From NCBI GenBank assembly GCA_022606135.1, contig JABYQN010000012.1, positions 1,178,001 through 1,242,000 of the forward strand: a stretch of 64,000 nucleotides of DNA, given 5' to 3'. The position numbers were made by a program, and so were the translations under genes. Source of the stretch: Fomes fomentarius. Lineage: Eukaryota > Basidiomycota > Agaricomycetes > Polyporales > Polyporaceae. Positions 1 to 11,722 of the stretch are shown one piece after another. Each line of letters opens with the position of its first letter. The first letter of the stretch is position 1. The notes under the pieces are model-generated. The model made no database searches. It worked only from the letters and a program-made list of their open reading frames with translations, and was not told where the DNA came from.

Positions 1-756
1 CGACAACAAGATCGGTCGACGATGATGACATTGCTCCACGGATGCATGCAACTTGGCGACTGGTAAGCAATGGCATACAGTACTGCGGGTTGCGGCATCA
101 ACTCGCCTGGTTATCGCATGTGTGCCTAAGCGGCATATCTGGGTGATGATACACTGGATCCTCGTGCAAATGTATACGTTGTACCCGTACTACTTGACCT
201 GCGATCACGATTTCAGTATCACTGACCAGGTACGGACTGATGCTGGTATGTACTATGTGAAAATCAAGTTGTTGCGTATGCGGCGCAGCGAAGAGGCACT
301 GAGCTCATCATCTCTCATCATGTGGGAAACGCAAGTCCGTCGGCCAAGCACTCTTCCATCACCACTCCCGGATTCCGAGCCGCCCGGACTGTTGAGCGCT
401 GCTCCCATCCTGATATCCTCTCTATGTGGTTTAGGTCCTCTGACAGGCAGTGCTCTCTTCAGTGATCATCACCACTCTGCCCGCGGCGGTAAGTACGTTC
501 TGCCAGCTTCTGCTTCCGCATTCCCATGTTCGCCGTTTGATATGAACTTGCAACGTTCAGTCGTCCAGGGCATCCCGTCAACACGCAGTCGGCTGCGTAA
601 GCGGTGAATTCTTTTGACCGGTCTCGATCAATCCTGCTTCTGGCCCTGGCGGCCACAGCGCAGGAAGCACAAAGCTGTACCTTGTTTGACAGTGAGTCAT
701 GGCAGGAAATTGCAGAGTATCGCTCACTATTCGGTCTGTTCGTCAGCCAATCGACA
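1..756. other. left-edge stretch, no supported gene
   Basis: Open frames here are short and have no recognisable domain or believable splice pattern. It probably holds the promoter and 5' leader of the gene starting at 757. A gene truncated by the window edge cannot be excluded. Confidence 0.4.
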
Positions 757-1831
757 ATGCCCAGAGGTGGAGAGTACATTTCGCTGCCTGCTCGCAACTC
801 CTCAGAAGACCTTCTTGAGGACTCGGAGGCCGACCGTCCAAGCAGGGGCTACTCGAAGTCAGCTTTGCGAGGCGGGACGAGTAAGGATGTCTGTCACTAC
901 AATCTCATCAGCACGATACTCATCTCTTCCACATTGACAAAGGCCACAACGAGCGGCTTGTATTCTGGGCAGCCCTCGGCGTAGCGTGCTCGACTGCCTT
1001 CTCGGCTGCCCTCTCTCTTCTTACGGTCTTCTACCCGCCAGACGTCGCTGCGCCGTCGCAGATCACCACTGGCGTTCCACACCGGCCTAATCCGTACCTC
1101 TACCTGAACAAGATCCTAGCCAACACGACGCAGAAGTTCGACCCTATCACGAACTTTCCGCCCGTTGCGCTGCAGTTCGACAATGCTGATCCCAAGCGGC
1201 GTATGCGCGAGGAAGACCGTGGGCGGCCGACGTCGTTCGGCACCGTATATCCGGACGACAGGCGTATACTTGTCAACGACAAGGTACTAGCCTCGCACGA
1301 CGTCGCGACGTCGCATTCGTGTCATCCGCTGAAACAATGACTACAGGTATCGACCGTCGTCCAGTTCCGCAACATCGACTACGCTATGGAGCGTTGCGTT
1401 CTGCACACGGTCATTCCCGAGCGGAACGGGACGTTTGACCCCGACGTTACGCTCGCAGACCCGAGCATGGTCGACGTCTGGCTCCTCGACGGCCCCACGG
1501 AGTTCTCGAGATATATTCGAGGCTCGATGGAGTATGCGCCAAAACGGCGAGAGCTGCTGACGACGCTGACGTTCTCGCGGTCGGAACCGAGCCGCTCGAG
1601 CGAGTTCCACTGCACGTCGGGCGAGTTCACAACGCTCGAGCTGACGTGCTCTCCGGCCAACGCGGGATGCAGTGTAGAATTCTGGCAGGACCAGCGCGCG
1701 AAGCCTTTAGGAGGTGCGTACGACGAATTGCTCTGCGTGCAACTTCGATAAGGGGCTGACGTTATGGTTTTCTAGGTTTGTATATGGTTCAGTACCCGAC
1801 CCTGCCTCTATTGGGGGCGCGAGAATCATAA
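757..1831 (+). CDS. single-pass membrane protein of unknown function (possible But2-C-like)
   Basis: Four exons, 757-880, 943-1283, 1347-1713 and 1776-1831, join in phase to 295 residues. The N-terminus is hydrophilic and probably cytoplasmic (about 45 residues, beginning MPRGGEYIS). One strong hydrophobic segment follows (LVFWAALGVACSTAFSAALS), then a motif rich in P, N and Y (HRPNPYLYLNK) and a mixed beta-type ectodomain with three cysteines in its C-terminal half (C, SEFHC, LTCSP). This is the topology of a type II membrane protein. From memory it resembles an abundant Agaricomycete family often labelled with a But2 C-terminal (ubiquitin-3-binding) domain, but that assignment is weak and the function is unknown. 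The start is the first ATG giving an open exon into the membrane segment. The 62-64 bp introns have GT-AG ends. Confidence 0.75.
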
Positions 1832-2906
1832 CTGACAGCCTGGAGAGCGAGAAGACGAAGACGGGTAGAGAGAGCAAAGAAGATGGAGGTTCGAAGTGAC
1901 TGGTCCTACCGAATAATGAATATCAGCTTACTACGCTGCGGCATAAGGGCCTATGGGTGCACGCCACACCCCATGCTCCCCCTTCCCTTATGCTTGCCCT
2001 TTCTACTGACCCCGTCTATCTACCTTACATCTCAAACTGCTAATGGCATGACCGCGTCGCCTCAGTATCCGCACACACTTCCCCTCCTGCCGTCCAGTTT
2101 GACCCGTTGATAGTTTATCATGTAGCTACCTTGCAGAGTACTGCCTACCATAGGGCTCGGCCCTCTAGGGCAATAAACGAGGATACCAAAAAAAAAAAAA
2201 AACAAGGGCCTATGGCGGGAGGAACTTCAACTGGTGTTATTATGCGTGACAAAGGGTTGATATTCATATCGGGCAGACTGGCTGGAAGAGACTCACTCCT
2301 ATATGGAGGTTAGAGTCAAGGCTACTGTCAACCAATGAAGCTTGAAGCTTGAAGGGCAGTCAGATAAGATTAGATGCTATGATCAAGCGCCCTCTGCAGG
2401 AACGCTACCCAACACCTGGCTCAGAATCGCCATGTAAGTCTACAGGTTTGAAGAAGATGCCTCTGGGGCACTGCGAGCCATGGCCCTGACCGCGTTCTCC
2501 CCCCTCGCACAACTCTGGGACCATCTCACCTTATCACCCAGCCGCGAACCTGTTGGCTTCACCTGCCACGCACCGCTCACAAAGAGCGAGTTGGGCTTAA
2601 GCTGCTTCAAAATCGTCAGTTGAGCTGTGCCATGGCACTACCATGCAGGCTGAACAGAACACTCAAGCCACAGGAGCGAGTCCCAAGCATTGTGCGCACC
2701 ATCACGAATGACCCCAAAGAAAAACCTCCATTGAGCTACAATCGTTACATTATGATACATCTATGATATCTTGTCGTCGTCAGAGTCATTATAATTATTA
2801 TAAGAGATTGTTCCCCCGCGCACAAGAAATCCTCTGTCATTGTGATTCGTCATCACACCGGTCGACGGGGGATGAGGTGTCGAGAGTGGTAGGGAAAAGT
2901 CTGTGT
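1832..2906. other. intergenic, no supported gene
   Basis: It holds a run of 14 A near 2188 and the 18-bp iterated GAAGCTT motif at 2337-2354. Only short chance frames are seen, such as a 47-codon ATG frame near 2479. It contains the 3' ends of the flanking convergent genes. Confidence 0.5.
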
Positions 2907-4072
2907 TCACGGGAAGGAGGTGCCCTTCGCGCTCTTGATGAAGCTCGCGTCGGCGTCAGGGAACTAAGTATTGAGAAACATTCGTCAGCTCAGGGTGTCA
3001 AGGAAATTGAATGGACAGAAGTCAGAACGCACCTGGAAGACCATGACCCCGGCGTTCCAGCCCTTCGCCTTCGCCTGGTCCACACACTGGCCGAGTGTAG
3101 CAGGGTCCATGATGCCGTTCGTCGCATCGCCTGGGGCAGGCTTACCGATGACGAGCTTGTTCAAGTCGACGCCGTTGGCTGCGATCTCGAAGACGGACGA
3201 GCCAGGGAAGGTACCGCCCGAAGTGTTGATCAGGCCCTCGCAGTCGGTGTACTGCGTTTCACCCTGGTTGTAGAACTGGATGTTGTACTATGGTCCAATT
3301 ATGCATGTTAGTAAACGCAAACTAAGCACGTAAGCTGCTCGAAAGCGACACGCACCCAGTCGATCATGGACCCAACGTTCTTGTTGACCGTGAGATACGC
3401 GCCAGCAGCAAACTTGGCGTTGGGCGACAGCCACGGCGCGAGCGGCGCATGAGAGAGGATGAACTGCCCTTGCGGCAGTTTCTGGCGCAGAGTCTGGGTG
3501 AAGGTGGTGACCCACGCCTCGGCAGCGCCGTCGCCCTTGTTCACCGCGTCCAGGTCCTCGTAGTCGACATCAATGCCGTCCAGCTGGTTGTCGAGGATGA
3601 ACTGGGCGAACGTGTTTGCCGTGTCGACAGGGTCTGCACCCGTCGTCGTAGGTTTGTCCGTCTCGCCGAAAGCGGATGCAATGATACTGATGCCCGCCTG
3701 TGCGTATTCTGCCTTCTTGGCCGCGCGCTGGTCGGGCGGGAGTGCCGCGTAGGCAGCGGCTTGGTCGAAGGGCCCCTTTGCGAGTGTCAAGAACGACAAG
3801 GCAACAACGTTGTAGCCCTACAAGGTCATGTTAGTGAAATGTATACCGGAGAGTACGAGAAGAATGGGGCTCACAGCGAGCTCGGTTGCTGGGGGAAGGA
3901 CACCAGACACAAACTTGTCCGAGTAGATGACGAATGCCGGGCTCGGAATCGTAGCACGAGACACGAGCGAGGTCGTGACGTTCGATTGGATCGGAGCGGC
4001 AAGAACGCTGCTCACGGACGCCACGGCCAGCGCGGCAGAGACAGAAGAGATCATGCGGGTGAAGGAGAACAT
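2907..4072 (-). CDS. secreted GH18 chitinase / endo-N-acetylglucosaminidase-like
   Basis: Exons 4072-3875, 3817-3356, 3287-3033 and 2963-2907 are all in phase 0 and give 323 residues. The N-terminus is a signal peptide (MFSFTRMISSVSAALAVASV... followed by VLAAP). A compact TIM-barrel hydrolase follows. The GH18 catalytic signature DGIDVDYE lies at residues 146-153, with Glu153 as the expected proton donor and Asp151 as its partner. The substrate-assisted mechanism is known for the family. The motif LSHAPLAPWLSP and the short length, with no carbohydrate-binding module, match basidiomycete GH18 enzymes that include Endo-FV-like ENGases as well as chitinases, so the choice between chitin and N-glycan substrate is open. 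It is expected to act outside the cell or in the wall. A TATA-like element lies about 130 bp upstream. Confidence 0.93.
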
Positions 4073-4203
4073 CTCTAGGACGTGACGAAGAAAGAAAAGA
4101 GAAGCGTGAATGTAAAAAGCCGACTAGCGGACTTGAGAAATGTGAAAACGAAAGTGAGCTGAAAGGAGTGGGGGCTGAGGTTCTCTCCTCCAGCCTACTC
4201 ACA

Positions 4204-4210
4204 TTATATA
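4204..4210 (-). promoter_or_regulatory. TATA-like element of the GH18 gene
   Basis: Read on the minus strand it is TATATAA, about 132 bp 5' of the chitinase ATG. Position and sequence suit a TATA box, but no transcript start can be seen. Confidence 0.4.
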
Positions 4211-6297
4211 CCCTGCAGACCAGGCAGGAAAGGAGGCGCACAACCTCCCCATCTCGGCGCTGGGTTGTATCGAGGCGGTGAGAACGCGCATCTGATTATC
4301 GGGTCCGGGTCGCGCAGGCGTTGTAACAGTTAGACCACCACGGCCGGGAATAGTACTGTCACTGCTGAAACAGTTGTGATAGCGGCTGGCATGCGTTGGT
4401 CAGATATGTGATATAATCCGTATGATAGTGAACGCAGTCTCTTCCGACGATGCCATTGGCCTTCGAGATTCGACCACATATGTGATTACCAAGCACTGTA
4501 GTTCAGTCGTAGTAATATTCAGTCATATGTCGCTCAATCAGCACTTGCGAGGGAATTTGCGATTTTGTAGCGCTCACCCGCGATTGAAAACCGCCTACCA
4601 GTGCTTTACAAGCGGTGTCGCAGTGTCGGCATATGTGGTGTTGTCGCTGATAATCTCTGATGCGAGTACTACGATCCCTGATATATCCGAATTTTGACTC
4701 AGAGTTGTACGGTTGTATGAGCGTCGAGAGCCGTCCAGATCGGTGTAACTGTCCGCACAGGCTGCCGACGGGCGGGAATCGGGATTGCGCTACTGAGCTA
4801 TCAAGTGGCAGCGCAGCGGGTCTGCATTGTTTGATGAGCCACGGATTGAAACAGCTGTCCGGATTGCATACATGAGATGGAGGTCATACGCACCTTGTTC
4901 AAAGGCGCATGTTAAGTTTCATGATGTTCATAGATGTTAACAACGAACAATGATGTGTGTTTGCGCGCACGAATCGCCGCAAGCTGGTGACTGTGTACTT
5001 CAAGCGCAAGGAGATATCAGTTGCATGCGCGGAAGCGATGAGTGCAGGAGTAGAACGTGACGGTGAATTCGAAGAAAGCTGCCAGTGCTATGTAGGCACG
5101 CGGGAGAAACCCGAAGCGCGTCGAGTCGTGACGCATTCGCGAACACCAGCTTTGCTGCAAGTTGCAACCATTTCGGCGAGCTCACTGGATCAAAAGCAAC
5201 TAGTTATTCACTACGCAAGCTGCGCATATAACTCTGTTCTCAGCGACCCGCAACTGCCAGTGCACACCAGTGTCAGTCTGGCGGTCATGTCGACGTCATA
5301 CTCTGCCATCATCCACGACTCGGAGGCTGCACTCAGATTGTCGTACATAGCTGTGGTGGGCTGAACGGGAGGAGTTTGTTATGATGAACCTAGTCCGCGT
5401 CGAATTTGTACGACATGAAGTGGCGAGTAGGTAGGCAGTATGGTATGACGTCACTGACCTCTGAATACCGCTCAGATTGGAGTAAGGCCCGCTTGCACCA
5501 GTACTCTCACTCAGATACTCTCACTCAGATCTCACAGAGCCCACACAAGCACCAAAGCATGTCCCTCGGAGAAGGTGCGTCCTACTCACAGCCTGAGCAT
5601 AGGTTCGGGCCTATCACACTACTCGCAGCAAATGCAAAGTTCCCCGGCCAGCACGCTGCCGGTCTCCCACCCTCTCCATCTCGAGAGAATCCCGGACAGG
5701 CAAGCAAAGAGCTCCTCAGCAATCAGCGCTCAGTCTTTACTCATCGCACAGTCCAGGTCTTCCCCCATTCCGACCCCAAAGGTAAGGAAAGAAAAAGTTC
5801 GACACAACTCCGGGGAGTCAACACGCTGACTGTCTGCAGCTGCACCTCGAGGATCCGTACCGGGAACAGGCGAAGAGCGAGAGCCATACACCACAGAAGC
5901 ACTCGGGAACCCCAGGGGCAACAGGGTGTGGGCGGTGGAAAGGACAGGGACACGGATGAACCGGGGGTGGTAAACCAGAAGGAGGGCGGGTTGTTTGTAG
6001 ACTGAACAGAGAGAGGCATGCGGGGATGGACATGGAAGAGAGGTAGTGCGATTCACAACTTGTACATTGCAACAATACATGAAAAGCCAGCGCATGCCTC
6101 ATAACGAGCCTGTACCTTGACCCTTCTGGAGTTCCAAGATTTCTGAAGTCACTTAACGCTGAGCGCTGGGTCTTCCAAATACTGACTAATAGTAAGCGCT
6201 TATGTGCAAGCGCCCGTCTGCCCTTGCGTAATCCCTCAGTAATGCAGTCCAACTTAATGGCGACCGCATTCAGTAGTAACTTCAGCTTCTTGCAACA
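4211..6297. other. 2.1 kb intergenic region, no supported gene
   Basis: Several frames of 60-200 codons exist on both strands, but none shows a domain or a consistent splice pattern. A short direct repeat (14-bp unit, ACTCTCACTCAGAT, twice) lies near 5500-5530. The region separates the divergently transcribed chitinase and HET genes. Confidence 0.45.
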
Positions 6298-8715
6298 ATG
6301 TGGTCTTTTGCATCTCTCCAAACTCTTCTTCAGTATCATACTAGTCGACACTACTGGAATGGGAAACTTACTCTGATGCCACCAACCCAGTACGCATGCG
6401 TGCCCGACGACCGCCCCGAGTTTGTACCCTTCAAAGTTCCACGCCTAGGAGCGGCCTACGATTTCTTGGGCTTCTGGAGTTACCCTTCCAGGGTCGGATG
6501 GAGAGTTCATCGATTTGATCGTTGGTGTCATGAAGGACGATGCGGGCCTGGAATCTGCAGAGATGGTGGTCATGAAGACGTTTACGGGCTACAAACTCCA
6601 AGTATATCCAAAGACGAAGGCGCAGTCTCTATTCACGAGAAAGTCGCGGTTTTGCAATCTTGGCTATTCTTTGGTGCTCTAGCGGAGGCCTGCACGATCA
6701 GCGGCCTACCCGCTGATCAGTCCGAGTTTTCAGCGGATGTCTTCGACACGGCTTACCTGAACGGCCTTCCTCTGAAGCTTTTCACCGCAGCTCAGCGTTC
6801 GCGCCGGGCAGGAAGCAAGAAGCTTCAAGAGAAGCTGTATGCAATCATCAGGCAAATCCAATTGATGATTACTCGATCTTCAGACTGGGAAGACGAGCAC
6901 GAGTACGACTGGGAGCAATGCCAAGTACTGTTCTCTATTCACATCCTTCTCCGCACCCTTTCTCTTGCGCTCCTCTCTCACTCACCTCATCCACACCTCG
7001 ATCAGCAAGACACTTTGAAGTTCTCTGCTACCGATACAGCCACTGAATGGAAGCCAGAAGGACAGATGAGCATGATGGCCCTGACACATGGCCGACTTAT
7101 AGCAAAGGGTTGGTGCAAGGTCGAAATATGGCACATCTTGCAGGGAATAGACGTTGCAGCATTCGCTTGTGCTATAGAGCGCCCTCATGCACTCCAACAC
7201 CATGAAGCCTGCACCGATACCACATGTATGGCATACCAGACCAGCGATAGTGACTATCGCACTCTACACGTGGATAGTAACTGCAATTGTCCGTTCCTGG
7301 GCGTGGAACAGACAGACCTACAAAACGCACTTGCGAGGAACCAGATCCCTGTCGTCTTTGTGTCTGATAACTTGAGCCTCCGTGTTGCAGATTCGGAGAA
7401 AACAACCTTCATTGCCATCAGCCATGTCTGTAAGTGATGTCATGTTTGTATACAGTTATATACCTGTTGACCGAGTCCTGTAGGGGCAGATGGGCTTGGG
7501 AACCCTCACCAAAATGCCCTTCCAACCTGCCAGATCCGCCGTCTTCAGCACCTCATCGCCGCTCTATGTAGGAGATTCAACCTGCATAAGTGTGGAAGAC
7601 GGGGTCCCGCGCTCTGGATCGACACACTCTGTATACCAGTCGCGCCAGAACTGAAAGAGTTCCGAAAGCTTGCCATACGCATGCTTGCACGAACCTATAC
7701 GGAGGCGTCAGGTGTACTCGTGCTGGACCGTGAGCTGTGCCGCTTCGAGTCGCACACAGCCTCCGTCCTTGAGCTCGGGATCCGGGCAGTATGCAGTGGT
7801 TGGTGCAAGCGCCTTTGGACACTTCAAGAAGGTTCTCTTGCGGGCACAGGGGGCGGAACGGCTGAACCTGGCACATTGTACATCCAGATGGCAGATGGGC
7901 CCGCGCATTGGAACAGGCTCTCACACTCCTTCCACTACAAACCTTCCCGATACAAAGCTCCCCGTCCCAAACCGTCTCCGCTCCTCCCCTACGTTCAGGA
8001 CATCAAAGCAGAGTTGGTGTATGGCATGCACCTGCTCACCGCTATGGAGGACCGCCTTCCGTCCGTGCACGACATCCGAGACCCGCGAGGCTTTGAAACG
8101 CGCTTCGAGAAGATCGCACGTGCGGTGCAGAACCGCTCGACGAGCAAACGCGAGGACGAGCCCATATGCATGGCATCGCTACTTGGGCTGGATCTTGCCG
8201 AGATCCTGTGGGCGGATGACGCAGACATACGAATGGCCACATTCTACCGGCTCATGCGCGACGTTCCAAGCGCAATCATCTTTTCCGAGTTTGGAGTACC
8301 AGACTTCCTGACGCGGAACCTGCCAATGGTACCGTTTCGATGGGCCCCACGGTCTCTGTTGCTCCTTGAGCGACCAATGGAGATCAGCCTTGCACTTTCT
8401 GCAATGCGCTTTGCGGATGAGCCCATCCCCGGGCTCCTTGGAGAGTGTAGAGAGGACGGATTACACATCAACCATAGCGGGTTTGTATTCCACAGGACAG
8501 AGCTGACATTGCAGAGTGACACCCTCGTCGTCGAACAAGGGAGTGGAGAGCAGTACAACCTGTCGCTCTCACTGTCGGATATGGCGCCCAATCACATCGG
8601 TCCTGTGGGGCGTTGCGCCCTAATCTTCAAAACAAAGATCCCTTCGGACGTTGTCATCGTGCACATCGAACGCATCGAACCGGGGGTCGCTCACGATGGA
8701 TCCGAGGAATACTAG
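6298..8715 (+). CDS. HET (heterokaryon incompatibility) domain protein, with apparent small deletions
   Basis: Exons 6298-7429 and 7484-8715 give 787 residues. The HET core is clear: TTFIAISHVWADGLGN spans the intron, then ALPTCQIRRL, LWIDTLCIPV, a conserved VLVLDREL segment and the downstream SGWCKRLWTLQE. This is the large Agaricomycete HET family, in which the N-terminal half carries YDFLGFW and LQSWLFFGALAE blocks; its function in self/non-self recognition or cell death is inferred from the ascomycete HET family. A second in-frame ATG at 6376 (MPPTQYACVPDD) may be the real start. Between about 6483 and 6599 the protein-like reading moves to another frame and back (GEFIDLIVGVM, KTFTGYKL), so this stretch is misread in the deposited frame; see findings. 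No partner gene is adjacent. Confidence 0.88.
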
Positions 8716-9540
8716 GTTGTGATCATTGGACACGGGACAATGGAGGAGCGAAATCATATGGACACCACGGTACTACCAGAGAATATTAGTAGCCATATGC
8801 TCTTTGGATCTGTTACGAAGAAGGACCAGAAGTGGTGTTTTACCTGACTCGGTGGTTGGTTTGGAGTAATCATTGGCCAATAAAACAAATGCTGCTTCTA
8901 CTTGATCGACATAGGTTTAGGACTTACGACTCTACAAATGGACATCGTGGATATCATCTGCCCTGCTACTCTGGTCCCGCTGTATGCCTCCTCGAAATCT
9001 GACGAGTATGCCTTTCCAGTAGATGGAGGATAGTGTCGGCTGGACCACGGCTGCCAATAGGAAGAGTTTTCGATGGCATAGGCTGAGCTCATTGAGAGTG
9101 AGGCAACTGGTAATGCTATAGCCCAGCCTTACTATGAACACAGCCGGAGATGAATGAATCCATACATAGTATCGAGGACCGGTATTCAGTCAATGCCCTA
9201 GAATGTAGATGGACTGAAACAGGAACCGGGATCACCAAAAAATACGTCAAGAGAGAGCAGAGGGACGTAAGGGAATGGTGACACGCTAGTAGATAACATT
9301 GACATACACTAAGAAAAGAGGTTAGCAAGCCATTGAACTGGGAGCTCTTGCGGACGAAAAGCCTGGGCGACGCTGCGAGGGTATGCGTTGGCTGCGGGCA
9401 TGGCATTCTCCTTCCTCGCTAATGATATCACACTGCTTTCGACGTGTGACAGTTGCTAGAGGATTCGCACAGCGACCAGCGTGACACAGACCTCACCAAG
9501 CCTCTGTTTTGACCCTTCAGGACAACGATTTCAAAGTCAT
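8716..9540. other. intergenic, no supported gene
   Basis: This is the shared 3' region of the convergent HET and DUF1365 genes. Minus-strand frames of 64-96 codons lack recognisable content. Confidence 0.5.
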
Positions 9541-11423
9541 CTACTCAACCACAGCAGCCCGCTCCCACCGCCCCCACGGCTCCAGCCCAGGAACAAAACG
9601 CGCCTTGAGAGAAGTGAAGACGGTCTTCTCCAGCGCGTCCGCCGCGTGCAACAGATATATCACCGGGAGGTTCCAAACACCTCCGTCGTCGTCCAGAGGA
9701 TGGCTGTTGGAATCGATGGGCGCCGACCGTACGAACCGCCCCGGCAGCAGCGACACACGCGCCGACTGGTCCCGCCGCGCCCAGAAAGACGGCGAACGTC
9801 GAGGAGGCGCAAAGACCCGCGCGAAGAGCAGCTCCGAGCTCACCCGGAAGAGATCTTCTGTCCGTCCGAGGAGCAGCATGTGCGCGGCGGACGGCGCGAG
9901 CAGGAGCGTGGTGAAGAATCGCGGGGCGGTGTAGTGTATGACGAGCTCGTCCGTGGAAGAAGGGGGAGACTGGGTGGAATCGTGCACGGCGGCGCTGCTG
10001 AGAGTGGAACCAGGAGCGAACACCTGTTTGGGCACAGACGGGTCTCCGGACACTAGCGCGACTGTGGTGCCCAGCTCGGACGCTCGTCGCCGGAGGAATC
10101 GCTCGACGACCCTCCGTGCATACGCCTCCAACGGGCCCTCGTCTTGCCACCCGATCCCGCCGTACGTGCGTGCCGTCGTCGTTTCCTGAGTGTCATGCGA
10201 GTCCTCGCCTTTGCCTGTACTGGAGCCGGTGCTGAGGTCCGCCCAGTCGCGCATCGCAGGCTTCGGGTCCGGTCGGGGGAAGACATCGAGCTGTTTCTCG
10301 TAGTGCAGTATCCACGCGTGGTACAGGATGCGGACGAACGAGAGGAAGAGCGCGAAGGGGTACCGCGCGACGGCCCCGAGGAGAGTCGCGGACGTGAGTG
10401 GGACGGCGTGCCGTGCGTAGAGGATTGCTCTGAGCTTCAGCGGGCCGATTGTGTGCTGCCCTTCTGTCTGATCCGAATCTGGAGCTGGAGAGGGGAGAGG
10501 GGAGGGGGCTGGAGGCTCATGTAGGTGAATGCGGATTTTGGGGCGGGAAGGGGAAGACTGGTGTGAGGGAGAGGAAGGTGCTGGGGGTGCCGACACGGAC
10601 ACTCGGTAGTGCCCCAGACGGTCGTTGAACGGGGAGACGTGGAAGTCGCGGGCGAACGTCCACTGGTGCTCGTACCTGCATGTGGCTTCGCGGTGAATAC
10701 AAGCAAAGCGTAGCACACGAACGACGAACATACCCTGGAGCACGGACCTCCTCCTCGTCTTCGTCTACGCCAGACTCGAGAAGATGCACATGCTTCTCTC
10801 CAAACGTATTGTGAATCTAGCAGGCGTATAACGCCCGGGACCCTGTTCTCAGCATTCCATGACAACGCACAAGAGAGGCATGCACGTACCTCAAGCACGA
10901 CCCAAGCAAGCTCCCTCTCGCCGTCCTTCTCGTAGCAGTAGTGAACGGTGAGCGGGTTGATGCCCTCGTACCCCATATAGCTCGGCATCGTCAGCATCCA
11001 CGCCTCCCCCAGCCTCGCCGCATCGTGTCCACACTCCGTCAGCACTTCCCGCAACTTCTCTTTGATGCTCCTGCTCCTGCCCCCGCTCCCCGTCCCAGTC
11101 CTCGTCGGAGGGGCGTCGGGCGAGAGGTAAGCCGCACTCCGCAAGCCCGTCACGCGCCAGGACGTGCCGCCATAGCCAAAGAGCCAGCCCCGCCCGAGGT
11201 CGAGCGCGTGCGATTCGAGTGCGTCGAGCGGAAGGAGGAAGGCGAGCGTGGGGTAGGCGAAGTCGTGCGCGGACGGCGTAGGGAGTAGTCGCGCGTGCGT
11301 GACTACGTTCTCGAGGATGTAGGCGGTCTGCCCATCTTTGCTTGAAGTCTTGTTGGAGTCGCCGATGAAGTATCTAAAGACCAGTCCAGTCAAGGCTGCG
11401 GACGCCAACAAGACGAACGACAT
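9541..11423 (-). CDS. DUF1365 family membrane-associated protein
   Basis: Exons 11423-10890, 10816-10734 and 10675-9541 splice to 583 residues. A hydrophobic N-terminal segment (MSFVLLASAALTGLVFRYF) is followed by the DUF1365 blocks in order: ENVVTHARLLPTPSAHDFAYP, a long spacer, MLTMPSYMGYEGINPLTVHYCY, VVLEIHNTFGEKHVHLLES, and the FARDFHVSPFNDRLGHYRV motif. In bacteria such proteins neighbour cyclopropane-fatty-acid synthase and FAD amine oxidase genes, so a lipid role is suspected but unproven. No such neighbour lies here. The frame opens four codons earlier with GTG; the ATG at 11423 is the first proper start. The C-terminal part is long and fungal-specific, with a proline/serine-rich linker at about residues 240-280. 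Confidence 0.88.
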
Positions 11424-11722
11424 GGAGTGAGCCACTTGTAAGTTGTGACCGTGAAATACGGCAGCATGATGGTTTTGAGCGACTGGCAGTGGGAACGTAG
11501 ACTACAACTCCAAGGTCTAGATGTTACGCCTAACAACCACGAACAACGGCAAACGCGGCGTGTGTCATGCGAATTCATTACACAAAATGGAAGACATTAA
11601 GACAAGTAGACGTGAGTAGCAACCTACAACGAGAACGAGAGAGTAAGCTAGCGCGGCGTCGAGAAATCGTCCGCATCCATCCATCTACGCTCCCTCCCCC
11701 ATGCACCCGGCCATCCAACGTT

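Noticed and set aside
4275..4355. Possible tRNA-like stretch (GGTGGTCTAACTG-like A box on the minus strand)
   Set aside because: No B box (GGTTCGANNCC) and no 7-bp acceptor stem could be formed.
5406..6351. Frames of 177-199 codons on opposite strands
   Set aside because: No domain, no splice pattern, and mutually overlapping; treated as chance.
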